64,000 nt of DNA, taken from NCBI GenBank assembly GCA_910577335.1, contig CAJTMJ010000016.1, positions 16,099-80,098 of the forward strand. Reading direction: 5' to 3'. A model generated the notes under the pieces. It searched no databases and had not been told where the DNA came from. It worked only from the letters and a program-made list of their open reading frames with translations. Within the stretch, counting starts at the first letter, position 1. Each line of letters opens with the position of its first letter. Positions 37,770 to 46,686 of this stretch are shown piece by piece. The DNA comes from an uncultured Duncaniella sp. (GTDB lineage: Bacteria > Bacteroidota > Bacteroidia > Bacteroidales > Muribaculaceae). A program made the position numbers and the translations under genes.

Positions 37770-40202
37770 TTAGTTATTGCTCGTGGACATGATGTTTGCA
37801 AAGACCCCTGCAGCGGTCACTTCCGCTCCTGCGCCATAACCCTGTATGAGCATTGGGTATTCTTTATAGCGTTCGGTGGTGAGCAGCACTATATTGTTTG
37901 AGCCTTCAAGTCCGTAGAATGGGTGTCGGCTGTCAACAGCCTGAAGCGAAACGCTCATCTTGCCCAATTCCATTTTAGCCACGAAGCGCCAACGCTTCCC
38001 CTCTTTCTCCAACACTTTCCGGCGAGCTTCGAAGTCGGCATCAAGTTCAGGAAGGCGATGCCAGAACTCTTCGATAGACCCTTTGAGCATATCCTCTGGC
38101 ACAAACAGATGCTTTTCCACCTCGTCCTGTTCAGCCTTATAACCACCTTCGCGTGTGAGGATTACGAGTTTTCTTACCACATCCTGACCGCTGAGGTCGA
38201 TGCGCGGGTCTGGCTCGCTGTATCCCATTTCTTTGGCAAGACGCACGGTCTCCGAGAAGGGTGTGTCGGCTGAAATGGCATTGAAAATGAAATTCAGTGT
38301 GCCGCTTAGCACGGCTTCTATCTTTAGTATGCGGTCGCCCGACGAACGGAGGTCGTTGATGGTGCCGATGATGGGGAGTCCGGCTCCCACGTTTGTCTCA
38401 TACAGGAATTTGACACCTCTGCGCAATGCCGTATCCTTCAAGCGTTGATAGCTTTCGTAAGAGTTGGAGGCTGCGACCTTGTTAGCTGCCACAACAGAGA
38501 TATTATGGTCAAGAAAATCCTGATAGAGTGCTGCAACTTCCTTGCTGGCGGTGCAATCCACAAACACACTGTTGAATATGTTCATGCCGATGACACCATC
38601 ACGCAGATGCTTGACATTGCTGTCCTCACCTTGCGCAAGAAGCTCACGGTAGTTTGAAAGATCAATACCTGTGCGTGAGAATATGGCTTTACGGCTTGAG
38701 GCGATACCGACAACATTGAGTTTCAGGCGATGGGTGCGCATCAGTTCTTCCTGCTGGTTCTTTATCTGTTCAAGAAGCATACCACCCACAGTCCCTGTGC
38801 CGCAGATGAAGAGGTTAAGTTCTTTGTATTCGCTCAGGAAGAAGGAGTCATGGATGACATTCAGTGACTTACGCAGGTACAGACCGTTGACCACAAATGA
38901 AATGTTGGTCTCGCTTGCGCCTTGCGCACAAGCTATCACACTGATACCGCTACGTCCGAGAGTGCCGAAAAGTTTACCGGCTATACCCGGTGTATGCTTC
39001 ATGTTCTCACCCACGATTGCCACTGTGGCAAGTCCGCTTTCAGCGTGCATGGGATACATCGCACCGGTGTCAATCTCTTTCGCAAATTCCTGATCAAGCA
39101 CTCTTACGGCTTCCTCGGCGTCCACATCACGCACACCGATTGAAGTTGAGTTTTCAGAAGAAGCCTGACTGACCATGAACACAGATATGCCGTTGTCGGC
39201 AAGTGCGGTGAAGATTCGGCGGTTAACACCGATCACACCTACCATCGAAAGACCGGTGACAGTGATTAGCGTGGTCCCGCTGATGCTTGAGATACCCTTG
39301 ATGGGTTTGCGGTCATCTTCGATTTTATCCTTTATGATAGTTCCGGGTGCGTCCGGATTGAATGTGTTCTTTACAAGGATGGGTATATTCTTTACGCAGA
39401 CAGGGTAGATGGTAGGCGGGTATACCACTTTCGCACCGAAGTTGCATAGCTCCATCGCTTCCACATAGCTGAGTGAATTGATGGTATAGGCGGTGGGTAT
39501 TACTCTCGGGTCGGCTGTCATGAAGCCGTCAACGTCAGTCCATATCTCAAGGGCTTCGGCATCGAGTGCCGCAGCAATGATTGAGGCGGTATAGTCGCTG
39601 CCACCTCGTCCGAGATTTGTCACCTCGCCCGATTCTTTATCGGAACTGATGAAACCGGGGACAACATTTATGGCTTCGGAGTATGCCTTGCCTGAAAATT
39701 CATCACGTACAAGATTGCGGGTCAAGTCGCTGTCGAGCACTGATTTGCCATGCTTCCGCTCTGTCTTTATAAATGTGCGGGAATCATGCAGGAGACTTCC
39801 CGGGATTAGTCGTGCCACTATTCGGCTGCTAAGACGCTCGCCGTAGCTTACGATAGCCGCCTGAGTCTTCGGGCTGAGGTCACGGATAAGATACACACCC
39901 TGATAAATCGACGAAAGTTCCGAAAGCAGTGAATCCAATTCTTGTTTAAGACCTTCGGGATCATTGTCGATAACCTCGTCAACCATCTCGTGATGGCGTG
40001 TGACGATGGCTTCAAGCATTTCCTTGTATGCTTCATTGCCTGTGGCGGCAGTGTGTGCTGTAGTGATGAGTAGATCTGTGATGCCGCCTAATGCGCTTAC
40101 TACTATTACAGTGGGACGTGACTGTCCTTCCACTATGCGCTTAAGATTCCGGATACCGGTTGCGGAACCTACGGATGTCCCGCCAAATTTTAATACTTTC
40201 AT
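37770..40202 (-). CDS. thrA: Bifunctional aspartokinase / homoserine dehydrogenase
   Basis: An 810-residue fusion. The N-terminal aspartokinase (~1-285) has KFGGTSVGSA and GRGGSDYTA. Two ACT regulatory domains (~310-455) probably sense threonine. The C-terminal homoserine dehydrogenase (~460-810) starts with the NAD(P)-binding CGTGTVGGML and includes NKVAAS and the substrate region GAGLPIIGTINDL. It catalyses the first and third steps of threonine synthesis from aspartate. It is the first gene of the thr operon, with a promoter ~50-60 nt upstream. The fusion order is the same as in enterobacterial ThrA. Confidence 0.96.
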   Translation of the reverse strand: MKVLKFGGTSVGSATGIRNLKRIVEGQSRPTVIVVSALGGITDLLITTAHTAATGNEAYKEMLEAIVTRHHEMVDEVIDNDPEGLKQELDSLLSELSSIYQGVYLIRDLSPKTQAAIVSYGERLSSRIVARLIPGSLLHDSRTFIKTERKHGKSVLDSDLTRNLVRDEFSGKAYSEAINVVPGFISSDKESGEVTNLGRGGSDYTASIIAAALDAEALEIWTDVDGFMTADPRVIPTAYTINSLSYVEAMELCNFGAKVVYPPTIYPVCVKNIPILVKNTFNPDAPGTIIKDKIEDDRKPIKGISSISGTTLITVTGLSMVGVIGVNRRIFTALADNGISVFMVSQASSENSTSIGVRDVDAEEAVRVLDQEFAKEIDTGAMYPMHAESGLATVAIVGENMKHTPGIAGKLFGTLGRSGISVIACAQGASETNISFVVNGLYLRKSLNVIHDSFFLSEYKELNLFICGTGTVGGMLLEQIKNQQEELMRTHRLKLNVVGIASSRKAIFSRTGIDLSNYRELLAQGEDSNVKHLRDGVIGMNIFNSVFVDCTASKEVAALYQDFLDHNISVVAANKVAASNSYESYQRLKDTALRRGVKFLYETNVGAGLPIIGTINDLRSSGDRILKIEAVLSGTLNFIFNAISADTPFSETVRLAKEMGYSEPDPRIDLSGQDVVRKLVILTREGGYKAEQDEVEKHLFVPEDMLKGSIEEFWHRLPELDADFEARRKVLEKEGKRWRFVAKMELGKMSVSLQAVDSRHPFYGLEGSNNIVLLTTERYKEYPMLIQGYGAGAEVTAAGVFANIMSTSNN

Positions 40203-40251
40203 TTTGCTAATTAAGAATGAACTTTACAAACAGTTTTTTAAGTTTAAGCTG

Positions 40252-40283
40252 CAAATTTACGCAAATTTATAAATTCAGGCAAT
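40252..40283 (-). promoter_or_regulatory. Promoter of the thr operon
   Basis: Two -7 candidates, TAAATTTG, lie on the - strand at 40252-40259 and 40262-40269. The first has ATTG 20 nt upstream as a -33 box. I see no leader peptide rich in Thr/Ile codons before thrA. Confidence 0.55.
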
Positions 40284-40358
40284 GAAAATGTAGAAAAATG
40301 TTTGTGCATTATCATTCGGATAGGGTTCGGATAGGGGAATATAATATCCATGAAGTCT

Positions 40359-40386
40359 AATAGTGACGCTTTAAAGCATCACTATT
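40359..40386 (-). terminator. Palindrome overlapping the NUDIX stop codon
   Basis: A 28-nt near-perfect palindrome (AATAGTGA, one mismatch pair, GCTTTAAAGC, complement) includes the stop codon of the NUDIX gene. No long T tract follows on the - strand, so it is only a weak terminator candidate. Confidence 0.4.
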
Positions 40387-40882
40387 TTATCCTTTCAAGG
40401 AATTTTTCGCACAGCAGACGTGAGGTGGAACCCGGACGACTGCTTACAAGGTCGAGGATTTCTTCGGGTTTATGCCATGCGGCTGAGTCAACTTCAGATG
40501 ATAGTTTTAGCTCTGTGGCGTTCACTCGTGCGAAAAATCCGATCATCATCATCTCTTTTTTCGCAAACCAGTTGGTCATTATAAGTTCAAGTTCCTCCAC
40601 ATGCTGCCCTGTTTCCTCCATTATCTCACGGACTGCGCATGTCTCGGCATCTTCGCCCGGCGTCACATATCCTGACACGAGATTCATGAACTCAGTGGAG
40701 ATATAGTTTTGCCTGAGTAGCAAGACTTCACCTTTTTCATTGTAAACAAGTGTGATAGTTGCAACCGGGAACATGTCGAACCATGGTTTTGCGCATCTGT
40801 CACACCAAGGCACAAGTCCCTCGTCGCCAAGTTCACGCTCTGAAAGTTTTGTCCCGCAGTCAGGACAATATTTAAAATGCAT
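40382..40882 (-). CDS. NUDIX hydrolase with zinc ribbon (NudC-like)
   Basis: A 166-residue protein. An N-terminal zinc ribbon has two Cys pairs (FKYCPDCG and PWCDRCAK). A NUDIX domain follows with the box GYVTPGEDAETCAVREIMEETG, which keeps the REXXEE metal-binding core. The arrangement resembles the C-terminal half of NADH pyrophosphatases, but the large N-terminal domain of NudC is absent. The substrate is probably a nucleoside diphosphate linked to another group; which one cannot be read from sequence. It stands alone between the thr operon promoter and the kinase gene. Confidence 0.85.
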   Translation of the reverse strand: MHFKYCPDCGTKLSERELGDEGLVPWCDRCAKPWFDMFPVATITLVYNEKGEVLLLRQNYISTEFMNLVSGYVTPGEDAETCAVREIMEETGQHVEELELIMTNWFAKKEMMMIGFFARVNATELKLSSEVDSAAWHKPEEILDLVSSRPGSTSRLLCEKFLERIK

Positions 40883-40957
40883 AATTGATTGTTGAATTAG
40901 TTATACGATGTTATTAGGATTCGCGTGATCCAATATATCTGACTTCTGTTAATGGAT

Positions 40958-42385
40958 TTATCCGGCAGGTAGGCTGAATGTGAATACCAGACCGCCTGTT
41001 TTGGCATTTTCAACAGTGATGTCACCACCCATGGCGGTAATTATACGGTGGACGAGAGGGAGTCCGAGACCGGCACCACCGCTTTTGCGGGAGCGACCCG
41101 CATCCACACGGTAAAACAGGTCGAACAGCCTTGCAAGATGCTCTTCGTCAACACCTGAACCGTTGTCGGCAAACGAAAATATGTGTCGTCCGTTTTCCTC
41201 ACGAAGCCAGTTGAGCGATATACGTGTACCTCCCGAATGTTGTGCGGCATTATAAATGAGGTTCAGGAGCGCATTCGTAAGGAGCGATTCATGACCCATT
41301 ATCATGCAATCCTCAGGGACATCGTAGGTAAATATCATATTATCAATGATATGTCCTTGCGCTATATCTTCGTCAAGCTGAACTATAACGTCGTGGAAAT
41401 TGAGCAGGGTACATTCGATGGGTGCGCCATTTTCCTGCAACCGCATCACCATGCTCACGTCATTTACCAAGTTGACAAGGCGGTCGATGTTCTGCTGTGC
41501 TCGCATGAGGAATTTGCGTTTAAGCTCCTCAGGCATATCATTATCGCTTATCACTGAGTCGATATAACCCTTGATGATTCCCACGGGAGTGTTAAGCTCA
41601 TGACTGACATTTATACCTATCTGCCGTTCATGGTGCATCTTCTCCTTCTCGGCATGTATCTTATCACGGTAGACGGTGAGCAGATTGCGTGACACATCGC
41701 CAAATTCATCTTTTGAGAAATGCCATGAATCCACATTCTCAGGGAGATCATCAGACGCTATGGCTTGAGCAAAATCACGTAAAGTATACACGTTCTGGCA
41801 GATGGCTCTGACTCCGAAATATATCAGAACCGACAACAGTATTCCGAGCATTATCACCACAATCCATACCATCGGATTTATACTTAGAAATGCGAGCACC
41901 TCACCTTTGTAGGGCAATGCGGCAAAGGAGTGGATTTTGCCATCAGGACTTGTCTTTGAACTCACCATGAACTTGTTGCTATCCAACGATATGTCATGGA
42001 CGGTAGAGTCCTTATGGCTGAGTAGAAGCCGGTTAAGCTCTACGATAGGTCTTCCGTTGCTGTCACGGAGCAAGATAGTGGCTTCGGGGTTGTCAGCCAC
42101 CATATTGCCATTGTCGTCGTACACAGTCAGACGCAACGGGTCAAGAGTGGTCTCATCGGTGAACAGTTTTATGAAATCTACTGTCTTTTGCAAGTCCGCT
42201 CCGTTACCGTAAGCGCTTATTACGGTGTTGTTGACATTTAAAAGTCGGTTTTCAAGATTTTCCCTTTGCCTGTGTTTCTCGTGATTTACAAAATAAATGA
42301 TTGTAATTCCGATTATTAGCCACAGCAATCCCACAAGTGGTAGGAAAAGTCTCCAGTGTAGTTGTAAAATGGATTTGTTTGCCAT
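40958..42385 (-). CDS. Membrane sensor histidine kinase (PhoR/RprX-like), no adjacent response regulator
   Basis: A 475-residue sensor. TM1 is at ~14-32, a periplasmic domain at ~33-168, TM2 at ~170-192, and a HAMP-like linker at ~193-245. HisKA has phospho-His in NVSHELNTPVGIIKGY (~258); HATPase has NLIYNAAQHSGG, ADNGSGVD and GGAGLGLPLV. All phospho-transfer and ATP-binding boxes are intact. It starts 8 nt after the end of the double-hydrolase gene, so both are probably one transcript. Its partner response regulator is not encoded next to it. Confidence 0.9.
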   Translation of the reverse strand: MANKSILQLHWRLFLPLVGLLWLIIGITIIYFVNHEKHRQRENLENRLLNVNNTVISAYGNGADLQKTVDFIKLFTDETTLDPLRLTVYDDNGNMVADNPEATILLRDSNGRPIVELNRLLLSHKDSTVHDISLDSNKFMVSSKTSPDGKIHSFAALPYKGEVLAFLSINPMVWIVVIMLGILLSVLIYFGVRAICQNVYTLRDFAQAIASDDLPENVDSWHFSKDEFGDVSRNLLTVYRDKIHAEKEKMHHERQIGINVSHELNTPVGIIKGYIDSVISDNDMPEELKRKFLMRAQQNIDRLVNLVNDVSMVMRLQENGAPIECTLLNFHDVIVQLDEDIAQGHIIDNMIFTYDVPEDCMIMGHESLLTNALLNLIYNAAQHSGGTRISLNWLREENGRHIFSFADNGSGVDEEHLARLFDLFYRVDAGRSRKSGGAGLGLPLVHRIITAMGGDITVENAKTGGLVFTFSLPAG

Positions 42386-42393
42386 CAGAGTGT

Positions 42394-44043
42394 CTATTGA
42401 CGGGGTACGGCTGTCGCTTCAAGAAATTCCTTAACGAATCTGTTGGAGACAGCTCTTTGTTCGGGATTGAATCCGTGACCAGCACCCGGAATCACTCCGA
42501 TATGAGCATTTTTATAGAGTTTCATCGCCTTCTCAGAATAGCTCAACGGTACTATTGGATCCTTTGAGCCATGGATTATCTGCACGGGACCTTCATAACG
42601 GCATATAGTACTATAAACATCAAAATCTCTCAACTCCATAAAGAAATTTCTTCCCAATAGCACATTCCACATATTGGTGGTATCAGGGATTTCAGCTTCT
42701 GTTTTGTAACGGTTGTTCCAGTCATCGGGGATGCACAACGCCGGATAGACTAACACGAGATTGCTCACGGTGTCTTTAAGTTCGGAAGCTGCGATAGCCG
42801 ATACGAAACCGCCTTGGCTTTCACCGATTAGCACGATACGATCTTTGTCAGTGTCAGGCTGTTGGAGATAGTGGCGGACGATAGATTTCAGATCGTTTTT
42901 CTCGTCGATAACAGACATTTTCATAGTATTGTTATCGCTGCTGCTATGAATACCTCCGCAAGGGAAATCAAAGGTATACACAGTGTAGCCGAGTCCGTTA
43001 AGGGTGTCGAAATAATCCCTGCCGAAATGGTGAGTGCCGTTGAATCCATGGCTTATGATGGCCACACCCTTCTTTCCTTTGGTTTTAGGCGCAGATTCTA
43101 TTCCAAAAATCTTGCGGTCTCCGTTTTTAATCCAAACCTCTTTTACATCATTAGGATAACCCTTGCTCTTTATGGTCCAACCGGGGAATGATGATAAGTC
43201 ACCCTGAATAAATATCCGCTTGTTCTCCTCTTTATCTTTCAGGTTCCAGTCGAGCCATGCTTCCACCATGCGTCCGAAGTCACCACCTCCGGGTTGCCAA
43301 TAAGTACCGCCATGACCAGCAGTTGACATGTCGGCATATACCACCGGTACATGGTTAATTCGCTCATAGTCAAACTGAGCGTTGTTGTATGCCACATCCT
43401 CCGGACCTCCGGTGAGATAGAGCATCGGTGTATGCAGTTTAGTCAACGATTCTTTGGAAGCCCCAGCCATTTCGATGTCGCCCATGCCGGCATTGAGTAT
43501 CAGACATGTTTTGATGTCGGGATTGGCTGCGTTGGCAAGTACCTGCGCTCCACCGCATGAATGTCCGGCAGCTGCTATTTTTGTGGTATCGACATTTCCG
43601 TAATATATGCTTTTCTTATCGGCAGCCTGAGTTTTTACCCAGTCGATAGCCTGTGCGAGCATGTCGGATGATGTATGATTGTCTTTCCTGTCTTTTTTCT
43701 CAAACTGGATATCGCCGACGGCTACGACCATATACCCTTTTGACGCCAGTTCTATGAGCATCCTTTCATAGTCAATGGATGTGTCAACACACGCTCCGTT
43801 TCCCCATATCAGTATCGGTAGGGCTTTCTCCCTTGTGGCAGCCCAGTAAAGATCCTGCGGGCGATACACAACAAAACCGGGGAGAGTTTCTTCGGACACG
43901 GCAACCGATTTGAACGCTCCGCTACCTCCGTTATCGATATGCTTGACAGCTTTAGGATTATTTTCCGCCCCTTGTGCAAGAGTTGGAACCATCATTTGAA
44001 ACGAGAGTAACAAAGAAAAAATAGGGAACAATTTATTCATCAT
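42394..44043 (-). CDS. Secreted protein with two alpha/beta-hydrolase domains
   Basis: A 549-residue protein with a signal peptide (~1-23) and two successive alpha/beta-hydrolase domains. The first (~35-270) resembles chlorophyllase/PET-hydrolase-like folds: Ser162 in AGHSCGGAQ, a candidate acid in the GGPEDVAYN segment, and a His in TAGHGGTYW. The second (~300-545) resembles feruloyl/cinnamoyl esterases: Ser409 in GESQGGFV, Asp in GSKDPIVP and His in GAGHGFNP. Both triads look complete, so both halves may be active. Such double enzymes could remove two ester types from plant material, but the substrates are not known. It is upstream of, and probably co-transcribed with, a sensor kinase. Confidence 0.85.
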   Translation of the reverse strand: MMNKLFPIFSLLLSFQMMVPTLAQGAENNPKAVKHIDNGGSGAFKSVAVSEETLPGFVVYRPQDLYWAATREKALPILIWGNGACVDTSIDYERMLIELASKGYMVVAVGDIQFEKKDRKDNHTSSDMLAQAIDWVKTQAADKKSIYYGNVDTTKIAAAGHSCGGAQVLANAANPDIKTCLILNAGMGDIEMAGASKESLTKLHTPMLYLTGGPEDVAYNNAQFDYERINHVPVVYADMSTAGHGGTYWQPGGGDFGRMVEAWLDWNLKDKEENKRIFIQGDLSSFPGWTIKSKGYPNDVKEVWIKNGDRKIFGIESAPKTKGKKGVAIISHGFNGTHHFGRDYFDTLNGLGYTVYTFDFPCGGIHSSSDNNTMKMSVIDEKNDLKSIVRHYLQQPDTDKDRIVLIGESQGGFVSAIAASELKDTVSNLVLVYPALCIPDDWNNRYKTEAEIPDTTNMWNVLLGRNFFMELRDFDVYSTICRYEGPVQIIHGSKDPIVPLSYSEKAMKLYKNAHIGVIPGAGHGFNPEQRAVSNRFVKEFLEATAVPRQ

Positions 44044-44058
44044 GATGTATATTTTTCA

Positions 44059-44066
44059 CAAAAGTA
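44059..44066 (-). promoter_or_regulatory. -7 element of the double-hydrolase/kinase operon
   Basis: TACTTTTG on the - strand, 15 nt before the start codon. The -33 box is not clear. Confidence 0.4.
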
Positions 44067-44102
44067 TATAAAAATCCTGATTTTAACATCTATAATTTTT
44101 AT

Positions 44103-44110
44103 TAACTTTG
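44103..44110 (+). promoter_or_regulatory. -7-like element before repeat copy 1
   Basis: TAACTTTG followed by CAAT, 4 nt before the start of the 192-bp repeat. If used, the whole repeat would be transcribed as the leader of the DUF3237 gene. Confidence 0.45.
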
Positions 44111-44114
44111 CAAT

Positions 44115-44306
44115 GAACTGGTTTAAACTTTTTATAAAATGTTAAACTCAGACTTAAAATTACCATGTTTTCAATCTTTGAAGCTCTTTTCGGCTGAATT
44201 ATCAGCATCTCTTCGGTCACTTAGCTCGCTAAGCTCCCTCATCGAGCTAATAATTCATCTCGAAAATAGCTTCAAATCTTAAAAAATAAAAAGTTTAAAC
44301 CAGTTC
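44115..44306 (+). repeat. 192-bp palindromic repeat, copy 1
   Basis: The ends are perfect 21-bp inverted repeats beginning GAACTGGTTTAAAC. Inside, arms at 44177-44206 and 44246-44276 pair with few mismatches, and a small hairpin (CTTAG/CTAAG) sits at the centre, 44220-44233. The second copy at 49245-49436 has the same length with 11 differences by eye. There is no ORF and no clear target-site duplication. It could be a MITE-like element or a structured leader RNA. Confidence 0.85.
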
Positions 44307-44323
44307 GAAAAAAAATTGGCACT

Positions 44324-44803
44324 ATGAGATATTTAAAAATCATAACGGTTATCATTTCTATTTTACTTACATGTTTTGATGTGCACTCGGCAGAGCCTAA
44401 AGTTAAGGTGAAGCATGTTTTTGATATTCATGCCAAATGCAGTGAAGCAAGGAACTTAGGTGTGATTCCCGGAGGGTTGCGTGTGATGATTCCGATAGTA
44501 GGCGGAAATGTGGAGGGTGATGTGGTAGCCGACATACTTCCCGGCGGTGCGGATTATCAGTTGGTGGACACAGTGAGTGGAAGAGTGGAATTTAATGCCA
44601 TTTACACCTTGCGGACTAATGATTCCAAACTTATAAACGTCAGGAATATAGGTGTTAGCAAGGGGGATTATTTCACAACCTCACCCGTATTCGAGGCTCC
44701 GGTTGACTCACAATACGACTGGCTGAACAACAGGATATTTATCTGCAAGCCTATCGGATTCGGTAACGGAATAGTCCATCTCCGGGTATGGATGGTGGAG
44801 TGA
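44324..44803 (+). CDS. Secreted DUF3237-family protein
   Basis: A 159-residue protein with a signal peptide (~1-23, ending DVHSA), then a single DUF3237/UPF0311 beta-barrel-like domain. The family pattern is clear: GGLRVMIPIVGG, ILPGGADYQLV, YTLRTNDSKLI, YFTTSPVFEAP and YDWLNNRIFI. No enzymatic function is established that I can rely on. A secreted form is notable because many relatives look cytosolic. It begins 17 nt after repeat copy 1 and converges with the AspT-like transporter gene, with only 9 nt between the stops. Confidence 0.8.
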   Translation: MRYLKIITVIISILLTCFDVHSAEPKVKVKHVFDIHAKCSEARNLGVIPGGLRVMIPIVGGNVEGDVVADILPGGADYQLVDTVSGRVEFNAIYTLRTNDSKLINVRNIGVSKGDYFTTSPVFEAPVDSQYDWLNNRIFICKPIGFGNGIVHLRVWMVE

Positions 44804-44812
44804 CTCATGATA

Positions 44813-46510
44813 TCATCCTAAGATTGCCACAATCATGCCTGAAAGTATGAGCGATATACTCCCCACGGCGTAGGTCACGGTATAGCCCATGACAGGCAAT
44901 GTGCTTTCAAGATTATCCTGTATGGCTCCGAGAGCAGCTACCGCATTCCTGCTTCCGGCTACGCACCCAAGTGTGACTGCCGCCGGAAATTTGAACACCT
45001 TGTAACCGAGATATATTGATATAATCAGTGGAATCGTAGTGCAAAGAATCCCTATAAGGAATAATTCAAAGCCTACCTCTTTAAGTCCGCTGATAAATGA
45101 GGGTCCGGCTCCAAGACCTACGACGGCTATAAACAGATTCAGACCTGCGTTATCCATAAACCATATTACCGAGCGTGGAATATGTCCGAATGTGGGACGT
45201 TTAGATCTTAACCATCCCATTATAAGCCCGGCAAGTATTGCTCCACCGCTTGTGCTCAATGAGATAGGGATTCCTCCGAGATATATTACCAATGCGCCTA
45301 TGAAACACCCTATCGCAATACCAAGTCCGATGAATACCATGTCGGTTTCACCTGTCGCTCGATCGGAATAACCGATTTCAGGAACAGCTACCGCTACATC
45401 CTGAGGCACTCCTACAAGATGGATTATGTCGCCCTTTTCAAGCCGCACCTTGTTTCTTACCGGGAGTGCCATTTCATTGCGCAGTATCTTGTGTATCATC
45501 ACGCCTCGCATAAATGGTTCTTGTTTAAGTTCCCCAACAGAGAGTCCGGCAGCTCCCGATTTAGATACAGTGACAGGGAGATTCTCTGTGGCGAAATTCA
45601 AAAGCTCATGGTCAGTCACTTCGGGACCTATCCATCCGGCTTCGTCTATTATTGTCTCACGTATACCTCCAAGAACGATAATATCACCTTTTCTTACTTT
45701 CAAACCCGGTTCGGGGTCATATATCTCCCCCTTTATCCTGAGACGTTCCACGAAATGACGCAGATTTAGACTTTTTATATGTTCTTCAATTTCTTCGACA
45801 GTTTTCGATCTTTTGAAATAATCGGCTTCAGCCCTGTATGTTCGGAATGATATAGGGCGATTGGCTACGATAAGACCGGGGTCGGGTACGAAATCACCGG
45901 AGTCCATATCTTCTTCAATTTTCACAGTCTCTTCTTTGACCTTTTTAAGACCGCCAAGAAGTATGGGACCGAGATTGGCTATAATCCACGCAGACCCGAT
46001 AGTCCCGAAAATATAACAAACAGCATAGCAAGCCGGAATAATGTCGAGCATACGTTTTAGCTCTGTGTCGGTATATCCCATAGCGCGAATAGTATCACTT
46101 CCCACACCGATGACGGCAGATACAGTTTGAGATCCTGCGAAAATACCTACGGTGACACCTTTGCCATATCCCATAAGCTTTGATATGCCGATACACGTTG
46201 CTATGCAAAGTGCACATTCGATGAGAGCAAAGCATATCTGCTTAACTCCGTCTCCTTTTAAAGAACGGAAAAATTGGGGTCCAACGCTGTATCCAATGGC
46301 AAAAAGGAACAGCATAAATGCTAATGATTTTACTGTGTCAGATATCGGAATTCCCATTTGTCCTATTATAACACCGACAATCAGTGTCGCTGTCACAGGT
46401 CCAAGAGACAGCGATTTATATCTGATTCCTCCAAGCCAAAAGCCAAGTCCAAGGGTAAGAAAAATAGGTATTACCTGATTGTTGCGAAATATTTCAATAA
46501 GCCAGTCCAT
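44813..46510 (-). CDS. AspT/YidE-family membrane transporter with RCK_C domains
   Basis: A 565-residue protein of the aspartate:alanine exchanger (AAE) family. About five N-terminal membrane helices (~5-185) come first, followed by two cytoplasmic RCK_C/TrkA-C domains (~205-370; each has a GDIIVLGG or GDIIHLVG turn), and about six C-terminal helices (~385-565). The duplicated membrane halves carry GxxxGxQT-like and GSRNAVAAL segments (GIFAGSQTVSAVIG, GCVAGSRNAVAALG). AspT swaps aspartate for alanine; most homologues have no proven substrate. Single-gene unit on the - strand. The 176-nt gap to hcp contains both promoters. Confidence 0.85.
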   Translation of the reverse strand: MDWLIEIFRNNQVIPIFLTLGLGFWLGGIRYKSLSLGPVTATLIVGVIIGQMGIPISDTVKSLAFMLFLFAIGYSVGPQFFRSLKGDGVKQICFALIECALCIATCIGISKLMGYGKGVTVGIFAGSQTVSAVIGVGSDTIRAMGYTDTELKRMLDIIPACYAVCYIFGTIGSAWIIANLGPILLGGLKKVKEETVKIEEDMDSGDFVPDPGLIVANRPISFRTYRAEADYFKRSKTVEEIEEHIKSLNLRHFVERLRIKGEIYDPEPGLKVRKGDIIVLGGIRETIIDEAGWIGPEVTDHELLNFATENLPVTVSKSGAAGLSVGELKQEPFMRGVMIHKILRNEMALPVRNKVRLEKGDIIHLVGVPQDVAVAVPEIGYSDRATGETDMVFIGLGIAIGCFIGALVIYLGGIPISLSTSGGAILAGLIMGWLRSKRPTFGHIPRSVIWFMDNAGLNLFIAVVGLGAGPSFISGLKEVGFELFLIGILCTTIPLIISIYLGYKVFKFPAAVTLGCVAGSRNAVAALGAIQDNLESTLPVMGYTVTYAVGSISLILSGMIVAILG

Positions 46511-46530
46511 ACAGGGAAATTCAGTGAAAC

Positions 46531-46611
46531 GTTAAAATTGTTTTTTAGTTTAACAATAGTTCGTGATAATTGGTTTAAATAAGTTAAGGACTGAACCTTA
46601 TATACTAAGGT
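46531..46611. promoter_or_regulatory. Inverted repeats upstream of hcp
   Basis: A perfect inverted repeat ACCTTA-N5-TAAGGT at 46595-46611 lies 76 nt before the hcp start. A second, GTTAAA-N12-TTTAAC, is at 46531-46554. The first has the size of an operator for a dimeric regulator. Neither matches the TTGAC-N4-GTCAA type known for HcpR/FNR-like factors. Confidence 0.35.
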
Positions 46612-46686
46612 AATGTTATGAAATCATATAATTTCTAAGAAATTAATATGCACTAACGTAAAAAACAATCTAAAAATTTATAGAAT

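Noticed and set aside
44115..44306. Insertion sequence
   Set aside because: The unit has terminal inverted repeats but only 192 bp, no transposase and no clear target duplication; recorded as a repeat instead.
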